In this document: positions 55,803-64,000 of the stretch, piece after piece
Numbering within the stretch: the first letter of the stretch is position 1
Layout of the letters: every line of letters starts with the position of its first letter
Assembly: GCF_032118995.1 (NCBI RefSeq)
Contig: NC_092648.1
Location: 21,542,450-21,606,449 of the forward strand
DNA from: Asterias amurensis
Taxonomy: Eukaryota; Echinodermata; Asteroidea; Forcipulatida; Asteriidae
Length of the DNA stretch: 64,000 nt
Reading direction: 5' to 3'
Notes under the pieces: generated by a model
The model's input: the letters and a program-made list of their open reading frames with translations, nothing else
Databases searched by the model: none
Told to the model about the DNA's origin: nothing
Position numbers and translations under genes: made by a program

Positions 55803-57311
55803 ATGAATTCTCGAGAGAAGGAGCTTATTTGTGAGCTATGTGGAGCAACTTACTCAGAAAAAGGCAAACTGGAAAAGCATAAACAAAAACATGCTTGGAA
55901 ATCATTTGATGACTTTTTCTCTGACATTTGTGACAAACCTGATCCACTTAAACATGAATCAAGGGAGCACCAAGAAGTCCATACTGGAGAGAAACCATTT
56001 GCTTGTGATATTTGCCAAGAAACCTTCTCGCGAAAACATCGCCTGACTGCCCATCAACGTATTCATACTGGAGAGACACCATTTACTTGTGACATTTGTC
56101 AAGAAACCTTCTCGCAAAAACATCGCCTGACCGCCCATCAGCGTATTCACACTGGAGAGAAACCATTTACTTGTGACATTTGTCAAGAAACCTTCTCGCG
56201 AAAACATCGCCTGACCGCCCATCAGCGTACTCACACTGTAGAGATGCTATTTTTTTGTGCCATTTGTGGAAAGTTCTTCTCAAAGAGAGGTGACCTGATC
56301 ACCCATCAACGTGTCCACACTGAGGAGAAACAATTTGTTTGTGACATTTGTGGAAAAACGTTTTCTCAGAAAGCCCAACTGCTAAGTCACCAGATAATCC
56401 ACACTGGAGAGAAACCATTTAGTTGTTCCGTTTGTCAAAAAACCTTCTCACAAAAATTTAAACTGACTGTCCATTATCGTGTTCACACAAGAGCAAAACC
56501 GTTTGATTGTGACTTTTGTGGAAAATTCTTCACACTAAGAGGCGAACTGACCGCACATGAACGTGTCCACACTGGAGAGAGACCATTTGTTTGTGACATT
56601 TGTGACAAAGCATTTGCTCAAAAAAACAATTTAACTAGACACCAGAAAACTCACACAGGAGAGAAACCATTTGTTTGTGACATCTGCGGGAAAGCTTTTC
56701 CCGTTAATACCTCCCTTGTCGGCCACATGAGAGTCCACACTGGAGAGAAACCATTCGCTTGTGACATTTGTGGAAAAGCATTTTCACTTAAAACCACTCT
56801 TGCCTGCCACATTCTTGGGGTCCATCCAGGAGACAAGCCATTTGTTTGTGACATCTGTGGAAAAGCCTATTCCAAAAAAACCTGGCTAACTACCCATCAG
56901 CATATCCACACGGGAGAGAAACCATTTGTTTGTGACTATTGTGGTAAAGCTTTTTCTCTTAAAACCAACCTTGTCCGCCACCAGAAAATCCACACTGAAG
57001 GGAAACCATTTGTTTGTGACGTTTGTGGGAAAGCATTTGCTCATAACAAAATTCTGGTTGACCACCAGAGAATCCATTCTGGAGAGAAACCCTTTGTTTG
57101 TGACATTTGCGGGAAAGCCTTTTCGGTCAAAACTTCCCTCACTAGCCACCTAAAAATCCACATTGGAGATAAACCATTTGTTTGTGGTATTTGCGGAAAA
57201 GGTTTTTCACATGAAACTTTTCTGAAAGTCCATCAGGATGTTCATACTGATGAGAAACCATGTTTGCAGCATTTGCAGAACAACCTTCTCAAGCCAAACC
57301 AAGTTAAGTAG
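55803..57311 (+). CDS. C2H2 poly-zinc-finger protein
   Basis: One large exon begins at 55801 behind a strong acceptor (TTTTTTATTCTGCAG); the first Met is at 55803. From there 502 codons run to a stop at 57309-57311. There are 16 intact C2H2 fingers: one at residues about 10-32, a degenerate one lacking a cysteine, then fifteen in series joined mostly by TGEKPF-type linkers. No KRAB, SCAN or BTB domain is present. Three adjacent fingers (about 55999-56235) are nearly identical in DNA and protein (ETFSRKHRLTAHQR), so they arose by recent duplication. After the last finger the frame slips: the linker shows 'aaaccatgtttgcagc' where 'aaaccatttgtttgcagc' is expected, so part of a further finger (VCSICRTTFSSQTKLSR) is out of frame and lost. 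Presumably a nuclear DNA-binding regulator; target unknown. Upstream exons, probably noncoding, are not identified. Confidence 0.92.
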   Translation: MNSREKELICELCGATYSEKGKLEKHKQKHAWKSFDDFFSDICDKPDPLKHESREHQEVHTGEKPFACDICQETFSRKHRLTAHQRIHTGETPFTCDICQETFSQKHRLTAHQRIHTGEKPFTCDICQETFSRKHRLTAHQRTHTVEMLFFCAICGKFFSKRGDLITHQRVHTEEKQFVCDICGKTFSQKAQLLSHQIIHTGEKPFSCSVCQKTFSQKFKLTVHYRVHTRAKPFDCDFCGKFFTLRGELTAHERVHTGERPFVCDICDKAFAQKNNLTRHQKTHTGEKPFVCDICGKAFPVNTSLVGHMRVHTGEKPFACDICGKAFSLKTTLACHILGVHPGDKPFVCDICGKAYSKKTWLTTHQHIHTGEKPFVCDYCGKAFSLKTNLVRHQKIHTEGKPFVCDVCGKAFAHNKILVDHQRIHSGEKPFVCDICGKAFSVKTSLTSHLKIHIGDKPFVCGICGKGFSHETFLKVHQDVHTDEKPCLQHLQNNLLKPNQVK

Positions 57312-57370
57312 GATTTGAAACTTTGCATGGTGGAAATAAGATATACATGTAGAAGAGTTTGCGGTAACAC

Positions 57371-57508
57371 CATGTAATAACTATCTCTAATTGAGTTGGG
57401 GTGGTTCTGAAAAGAACCGTTGGATTAACTCCAACGGTTCTTTTCAGAACCACCCCAACGGTCCTTTTCAGAATCACCCCAACTCAATTAGAGATACTTA
57501 TTACATGG
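57371..57508. repeat. Palindrome in the zinc-finger gene 3' UTR
   Basis: 'catgtaataactatctctaattgagttgggg' is mirrored by 'ccccaactcaattagagatacttattacatg', and 'ggttctgaaaagaaccgttgg' by its complement in the centre. It lies between the stop codon and the probable poly(A) signal, so the mRNA should carry a long hairpin. Confidence 0.85.
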
Positions 57509-57615
57509 AAAAGTTTTTTCAAAAAATCTTAATCTTGATTGGCATAATCAAATTCACTCAAGAGATGTAAGATGTACAAGAAATTGTTGAACCAATATTC
57601 TTGTCTGAGTAGAAA

Positions 57616-57621
57616 AATAAA
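57616..57621 (+). promoter_or_regulatory. Probable polyadenylation signal of the zinc-finger gene
   Basis: AATAAA about 305 bp after the stop codon, the first canonical signal downstream. Confidence 0.5.
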
Positions 57622-57895
57622 CATGCTAGTCGAAACTCAAAGCCAAAATCCAAGTTGCCCGGAGTGATAAAACAAAGTAGAAAATATTTTACTGTAGTTT
57701 CATGATGGCATAATAAGGTCAAAAATCCTGAATTTAGTACCTTTTTTTAAAACTATAATAACTGTTGAGTGTGTTGAATAGATTAAGTACATGTAGCGTC
57801 TCTGGTCTACTGAATATTTTCTTTTTATTAGAAGATGGATATACAAATAAATCTGTTAACCAAGAAAAGAAAAACGTTGCTTGGATTTTGTTTTC

Positions 57896-58242
57896 TGGCA
57901 CTGTACACGTTTGGTAATTGTCAAAGAACAGTGTTTCCACTGGGGTATCCCATCATATGCATAAAATAACCAGCGTGTGAAAATTTGGGCTCAATCGATC
58001 ATCAAAGTTGTGAGAATATGATGAAAGAAACAAACGCCCTTGTTGGACAAATTTGTGTGCTTTCAGATAGGAATAAAAGACTTCTAGCTATAAGTCTTAT
58101 TATTTTAATGAGAAAATACCTCTTTCTCAAAAACTTCCCACAATGTTTTATACTATCAACAGCTCTCTAATGCTCGTTACCAAGTCAGTTTTAAAGTTAA
58201 TATTTGTTTTGAGTAATTACCAAACGTGTATCTTCCCTTTAA
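57896..58242 (+). mobile_element. Family A MITE, copy A10
   Basis: 'ggcactgtacacgtttggtaatt' at the left and 'aattaccaaacgtgtatcttccctttaa' at the right; diverged ends, typical interior. Confidence 0.75.
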
Positions 58243-58350
58243 AGACCCTTTTCAAAAATCATTATCAATAGGACATGCCCAGGAAGTTCTTTGTGCCTCA
58301 ACATCGCAGTTTCCAGTCCAGCCTGTTCTTAGCGAGTCTCTAATCAGGGC

Positions 58351-58645
58351 TTACAGCTGGACACCTCTGGTAGTTGTCAAAGACCAATCTTCTTACTTTT
58401 GTATGTCAACATAATGCATAAAATAACAAACCTGTGAAAATTTGAACTCGATTGGTCGTCGAAGTTGCTAGAGAATAATGTAAGAAAAAACACCACTGTC
58501 GCACAAGTTGTGTGCTTTCGTCAGATGCCTTGAATTCGAGACCTGGGCTGAGGTCTCGAATTCAATTTAAATATTTTAGTGAGAAATTACTTCTTTCTCA
58601 AAAACTATGTTACTCCATAGGGAGCCGTTTCTCACAATGTTTTTG
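58351..58645 (+). mobile_element. Family A MITE, copy A11, right end lost
   Basis: Starts 'ttacagctggacacctctggtagttgtcaaagacc' and runs to 'gggagccgtttctcacaatg'; the last ~100 bp of the element are absent. Confidence 0.75.
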
Positions 58646-58773
58646 TTCTTACCAACATTTTGCTGCCATTTTGTTGAAGAAATGGAAGACAGGCCTATCC
58701 AGTGGAGCTATATGGGAGCTGGTTGCCACAGTAATAAAGGTTGACTTCAATTATAAGCTGCGAAAAAGTGGCG

Positions 58774-59160
58774 TTAAAGGCAGTGGACACTATTGGTAAT
58801 TGTCAACGATTACTCTTCACAGTTGTTGTATCTCAACATATGCATAAAATAACAAACCTGTGAAAATTTTAGCTCAATCGGTCGTCGAAGTTGCGAGATA
58901 TTAATGAAAGAAAAAAACACCCTTGTCACACAAAGTTGTGTGCTTTCTGATGCTTGATTTCGAGACCTCAAATTCTAAACTTGAGGTCTCGAAATCAAAT
59001 TCGTTGAAAATTACTTCTTTCTCGAAAACTACGTCTTTTCAGAGGGAGCTGTTTCTCACACTGTTTTGTACTATCAACCTCTTACCGTTACTCATAATCA
59101 ATAAAGGTTTTATGATGACAATTATTTTGAGTAATTACCAATAGTGTCCACTGCCTTTAA
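58774..59160 (+). mobile_element. Family A MITE, copy A12, full length
   Basis: TTAAAGGCAGTGGACACTAT at the left, GTGTCCACTGCCTTTAA at the right, TTAA on both sides. One of the best preserved copies. Confidence 0.9.
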
Positions 59161-59517
59161 TGGTAATTGTCAAGGACAAGCCCTCACAGTTGGTGTATAT
59201 CAACATATGCATAAAATAACTAACCTGTGAAAATTTGAGCTCAATCGGTCATCAAAGTTGCGAAAATAATAATGAAAGAAGAAAACACCCTTGTCACACG
59301 AAGTTGTGTGTGTCTAGATGGGTGATTTCGAGACCTCAAGTTCTAAACTTGAGGTCTCAAAATCAAATTCGTGGAAAATTACTTCTTTCTCGAAAACTAC
59401 GGCACTTCAGATGGAACCGTTTTATACCATCTACCTCTCCCCATTACTCGTCACCAAGAAAGGTTTTATGCTAATAAATATTTTGAGTAATCACCAATAG
59501 TGTCCACTGCCTTTTAA
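59161..59517 (+). mobile_element. Family A MITE, copy A13, abutting A12
   Basis: Begins directly after the A12 right end at 'tggtaattgtcaagg', so it lacks its own outer terminal bases. It ends 'gtgtccactgccttttaa'. The head-to-tail pair shares one junction. Confidence 0.85.
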
Positions 59518-59949
59518 GCAAGACAAATTTACTTCAAGTTTAAAGGTGCGTCCCGAGCCTGCCGTTGTATAAACTTGATTCAAGTCCCGTTCTTGTGCGA
59601 TAGGTCCCTAAGCACATCCGCCGTCAATGTAGCTATTGGTCCCGAGAACGACACATGTTTGGGGTGTTTTTTGATGTTATTAGGCTATGGGATTGAAAAC
59701 AAAAGGACTCTCGTCACGATATTGGGTTTTGAGTCTAGCAAATGAAATTGTGCTCTTAAATCATTTTCCCTACTAAGCCAAGCTGATCGGTTTTTGGCCC
59801 GGTCCGTGGGTCCGCCGTGTGTAGGCCTAAGCTTCACGCCAGACATGTCAAGCACATCCAACTGTCAACATAAATACCTCAAACAGTTTCGCTATTCCTA
59901 ATGGTGGAGAGCGCGTCACGTGGGTGTGTATAACCTTTGTTTATGACCA

Positions 59950-60192
59950 GGGCCCAATTTCATAGAGCTGCTAAGCACAAAAATTTGTTAAGCATGAAAT
60001 TTCTTCCTTGATAAAAAACAGGATTACCAACCAAATTTCCAATTTTTGCATATTGCTTGTTACTGATGTTCAGCTGTTGTTTGCTCGCCTTGAAAATCAT
60101 GTGGAAATTTGGTTGGTAATCCTCTTTTTATCGAGGCAGAAATTTCATGCTAAGCAAATTTGTGTGCTTAGCAGCTCTATGAAATTTTGCCC
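59950..60192. mobile_element. Family C fold-back element, copy C6
   Basis: GGGCCCAATTTCATAGAGCT at the left; 'agcagctctatgaaattttgccct' at the right. It aligns closely with C3 (29504-29743) over its whole length. Confidence 0.85.
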
Positions 60193-60798
60193 TGTAAAAA
60201 GTGTTAAACCCATCAACACGTATGGCAGTCGCTGATCCAAGCCGAGTACAAACTATTCCTACAATTTATGAAATTACTAATAATTATAACTCACTCCTGG
60301 TGTCGATTTCACAAAGAGTTTAGATGGGACGTGTTCTAAAAATCCCATGGATTGTATGGAGGATTTTAAGGGGGAAACGGTAAAAGAGGAAAAGGGTGTG
60401 ATAAAGTGAAAAGAAAAATGTTTTTGTGGGGGGGGGGGGGTTGCGGGAGGGGGATACCCTCTGCCACACATCGGCCAAGGTGTACCGAGTGTACAGTAAG
60501 TATTGTTTGAAGCATACAGTGTTTGTCACACATCAATTAGGAATTCAAAATAGGCTTGAAATGCAAGGACGAGTGCGCAGGCTGAAGTTTTTTATGCTGA
60601 GGCACCGATGCGTGCATATACATAGATTCACATCATGCGGGCCTGTAATCTGCATTGTTATTTTTTACGGGGTAAGGGCATAACCAACCCTGTTATTTCA
60701 CTACAGGACGTCGCCATTTGCTTATTTTGAGCACTTGTTGGCTTTAAAGGCCAATCGTCCATGGGTTAGAAAACAGGGAATATGATTAACAACTCGAG

Positions 60799-63508
60799 AT
60801 GATTCCACGCGCAGGCAAGAATGTCAGATCATTTTTGAAACGACATTCTAACATCTGGTTCAGCACAAAACTTGTGGTGTTGTGTTTTTGCTTCATGCAG
60901 CTTATGTTCTTTCTACGTGTAACAGTGAAAAGAAACACGAGGCCACCATGGGAAAGCACTTCGCCTTTTTTATTACCGACAACAGGTAAAACGTTCAAAC
61001 CCTTCCGATTTCTAAACAAATTTGTTTTTATATTGTATATGACGGTTTTGTATGTAGACTGACTGTTGTAGTGAACCAAGTGCGGGAGAGTGTTGCTGGC
61101 GCACTCGGAATCCTACCTCCATGGTTCGACACACCCAAACCATTCCAAACTGAATTTCACTGCCTTTCACTGAACTGGTGAATGTTGAAAAAGCAAAGGG
61201 ATAATTTTCCATATGACGCCTCCACTTTTTCACTAATTTTACAAAAAGTGATATCTCATTGAGGTAAAAAAGATACTATATTATTTCATATCGAATGAAG
61301 TTGACATGTGCTGCTGTACAATTTGAATGTCCACTGTATTCGCTGTACAAACATGCATGCCCAATTCCAGACAGGCAACATAATTTCCCCTGTATTTGAG
61401 TCAGTATAGGCTTGATAGTAATTAGATAGCTTCACGCTCTAACGATTTCCCAAAACCTCATTCGAGTTATTGCTATACGCATTATGTAAATGAATTCAGA
61501 ATTACGTACCATGCATGGGAAGATGACGCCCGATTATTCGGAATAGTTATCCATCAGCTACACCGGTACGCCGATACCAAACAAGACTAAATTCCAATAT
61601 CAATTTTCCTGTTGAATTTTAATAATCCACAACCATTAACTTGTATAAAAGCCTTTGCAAATATTAGTTTAAGCATGGAGGAATAATAGTTACAGTTTTC
61701 GAAAGCTTTTCCGTAAAATCAAAAACCTAAAACAAATAACTCAAAATTAGGAAACATTTTGCCCATTGTGCAATGGCTGATGCATATAATTTTGAGGACA
61801 TTATTGCTTTTTTTTCTACAGATAAGTGGTATATACTAGTTAATAACGGCTGATGTACACACGAAAGAAAATTTTGTGTTGTATCGGTGCCGATTGTACC
61901 ATAGAAATAATGTTGGTTTACAGATGACAATAATATAACAGGGTCAACTGGTTTTCTTTCCTGCTTCCCTTTTCAGACACCAGGAAATATGTAAATTCAA
62001 CCTCTCCCCTAACATTACAAGCAGTACAGATTTTAACAGGTACGTATTAAATAAACCTCAATGGTACTGTTGACCTTTCCAAACCCAAACCAAAAGTATT
62101 GATAAACTGCTTAAAGTACTTTACATATAGGCATATACATGTACGCCTCAACAACTGGGGTATCAAATTGAAATTTGCTATTAATGTCTCACAGGTTTGG
62201 TGATGTAATTCTTGAGAACCAGGGGATGTGAATGAATTAACTCTCCATATTTCGTGTGAGGAACCATGCATAAAAAAAATTAAAAATTCTTGAACATATT
62301 AGTTGCTTAAAATAAAATCCTGCATAATAATTATCGGCATATTGTCCTTTGGTTGTAACGACCGAAATTAGCCGTTGCATGTTTTTATAGAATTTCAGAA
62401 TGCAGTTTTCTTAAATATGACTTCAATTCAGGTACAAATATATCGTAGAAGAACATCGTTCTTAAATGCAATGAACTTCATAATCAGACTCAAATTAAAC
62501 AGAGGTGTTTTTATCCTTACAAAAAACAGTTGACATCATGCACTCGTTGTTTTTTTCATTCTCAGCAAAAGATAACCTAACAAGCCCCGCTCCCGCACTC
62601 GAGATAAGAAACTCTCACATGGTGCAGCAACTTATCTCGTGTCCAGCATTAAAATCAATGGGTAACCTCGGTAAGTGTATGAACTTGAACTAATAAGCCC
62701 TGCAGAATTTAATCATATTCAAAGCAAGACTCGCATGCCTTCTTACATTTTATTTGTTTGTTTGTTTGTTTGTTTGTTTGTTTGTTTGTTTGTTTTATGT
62801 GTGGGGGATCGGAGGGGAGGGATGTGAAAGGGAATGTTTATATAGACCTACCGTAAAATGGGTGTAACTTTTGCAGGTTTTTCAATGAATGTTTCAGTAA
62901 TATTTTCCCATGGTCGTAGCTGTGGATGCTTATTTAAATTGTGACATTGGGGCAACCTCTATCCTGCTGATCAGAAGTTTTAAAATTCCTTTAAAAGTTA
63001 TTGTTTGTACTGTTATGAAAGTTTAAATTGACTATTCAACATGGAGGTTGAGTGTCAAGCAAACTCATGATTCATAAACAGGCATGGAGCTTCATCTTTA
63101 AAAGGGCAAGGCCATTTTCATTTTCCTAAGGGCACTTCCATCGGGAAATCTTTTAAGATTTCAAAGGCCTCCATAGTCTGCGTGTAATTCCAGGCCTGCA
63201 TGCATGTATACAAGGGGTCTCTTCTTGATTCCTTTCCAGACGCAAACAGACAGATGGACCTGCAAACTAAAGTTTCTCAGAGTGAGCTGGATGATTATGT
63301 CTTCCAAACCCAACAAGGCAAAGCAAAGGAAGCTGTGGTATCCGGTAACGCCCAACTCATGGGCGGATCCCATTTAAACCGAACAACCAATGCTTACCTT
63401 TCATTGTTCCGGGAAGGTTATGGTGTAACAGCAGAGATCCGATGTGGGAATTACATCTACTTGCCAGGTGGACACTGGAGACCAGCAGACTGTATACCTC
63501 AATCGAAG
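60799..63508 (+). CDS. Beta-1,4-galactosyltransferase family, 5' part
   Basis: Four exons, 60799-60985, 61977-62039, 62566-62670 and 63240-63508, join in phase (1, 1, 1, then 0) and give the first 208 codons; the rest lies beyond the window. The product has a short basic cytosolic tail, a type II anchor (about residues 23-44, VVLCFCFMQLMFFL) and a long polar stem. The last exon reaches the entry to the GT7 catalytic domain (YLPGGHWRPADCIPQSK), a signature of B4GALT enzymes, most like B4GALT5/6. In the family the next segment carries the nucleotide-binding strand, then DVD and WGWGGEDDD, none of which are in this window. B4GALTs add galactose to GlcNAc or glucosylceramide in the Golgi. The start Met at 60799 is the first in the frame before the anchor. 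Confidence 0.87.
61190..61300. repeat. Fragment related to the inside of element F
   Basis: 'tccatatgacgcctccactttttcactaattttacaaaaagtgatatc' and 'gatactatattatttcatatcgaatgaa' match 13115-13205 of the nested palindrome. An independent copy of that inner hairpin, it lies in B4GALT intron 1. Confidence 0.65.
62753..62795 (+). repeat. (TTTG)n microsatellite
   Basis: About ten uninterrupted TTTG units in B4GALT intron 3. Confidence 0.95.
63084..63200 (+). repeat. Single unit of the 131-bp repeat family
   Basis: 'aagggcaaggccattttcattttcctaagggcacttcc' and 'gtaattccaggcctgcatgc' match 38819-38935 and the array at 9028-9425. It ends about 40 bp before B4GALT exon 4. Confidence 0.65.
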
Positions 63509-63569
63509 GTATTTGTTGTTAAAGCTGGTACAAGCACCAAACAATGACACACTTTGAATTACTTATATG

Positions 63570-63687
63570 CACATAGACATCTATTGGTAATTACATGTAC
63601 TCAAAATTACTGTTAGCATAAAAAACTTACTTGGTAACGAGCAATGGGGAGCTGTGGTTAGTATATAAAACATTGTGAGAAATTGCT
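63570..63687 (-). mobile_element. Family A MITE fragment, copy A14
   Basis: 'ctattggtaattacatgtactcaaaattactgttagc' through 'aaaacattgtgagaaattgct' is the right-hand third of family A in reverse orientation. It lies in B4GALT intron 4. Confidence 0.75.
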
Positions 63688-64000
63688 AGTTAATCTTGTT
63701 TATAACGTGTTTGTTTACCATTTAAATGAGTTGACGGCGTGCATCAATATGACAACGCTTTGACGTCATGCTTGGGAGTTTCTTTGTTATACCTCCATCT
63801 TTCAGAAAAACGGTGGATAAGGGCGTTCGAAATTATTGTTTTTTACACAATTAAAAATCTATTTTTAGTCATAATATGACTCGACTTCCTTATATATTGA
63901 AAACATTTCAATGAAATTCTGAAAAAATCACGACTTGCCATTTCGCTCAAGTAGGTATTTAAACACAAATGAAAGTCGATTATCTTCTAGAAACTGTGGT

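Overview
The window looks like nuclear DNA of a deuterostome invertebrate, most likely an echinoderm and probably a sea star. The evidence is AT-rich sequence, genes with short exons split by kilobase-scale GT-AG introns, orthologues that match vertebrate genes in length and domain order, and dense fold-back repeat families that I associate with asteroid genomes. The species assignment is inference; the animal origin and the gene calls are well supported.

Layout, left to right. (1) 490-7055 (+): the last two coding exons of a BTBD17-like BTB/BACK protein. (2) 12051-32662 (+): a complete ten-exon polypeptide N-acetylgalactosaminyltransferase, closest to GALNT7, with one catalytic exon present as two tandem, equal-length, apparently mutually exclusive copies (28867-28989 and 29070-29192). 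(3) 39154-40719 (-): a small unrecognised gene of about 103 codons, head-to-head with (4) PDCD2 (42089-45385, +, four exons, 347 codons). (5) 46552-51513 (-): TRPT1, the tRNA 2'-phosphotransferase (seven exons, 215 codons), tail-to-tail with PDCD2. (6) 55803-57311 (+): a C2H2 poly-zinc-finger protein. (7) 60799-63508 (+): the 5' half of a beta-1,4-galactosyltransferase, cut by the window end. Two genes are Golgi glycosyltransferases (GALNT and B4GALT); the others are unrelated housekeeping or regulatory functions, and nothing here is an operon.

The space between and inside the genes is mostly non-autonomous DNA transposon material. One family with TTAA ends (A) occurs about fourteen times. 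A related TTAA family (B) and a second fold-back family with ends GGGCCCAATTTCATAGAGCT (C) also recur. There are two copies of a ~380-bp near-perfect palindrome (E), a 1.1-kb nested palindrome (F), a hAT-like element with an exact 8-bp target duplication, tRNA-derived SINEs and three LINE reverse-transcriptase remnants. There are also several minisatellites, including a 67-bp array with dimeric higher-order structure in TRPT1 intron 1. No retrovirus-like or capsid-bearing element was recognised.

The most interesting signal is the GALNT exon pair. Both copies encode the metal-binding PCSRVGH motif and the catalytic loop that follows it. The 80-nt intron between them is too cramped, if its best branch point is used, for both to be spliced into one mRNA, so the gene probably makes two enzymes with swapped active-site loops.
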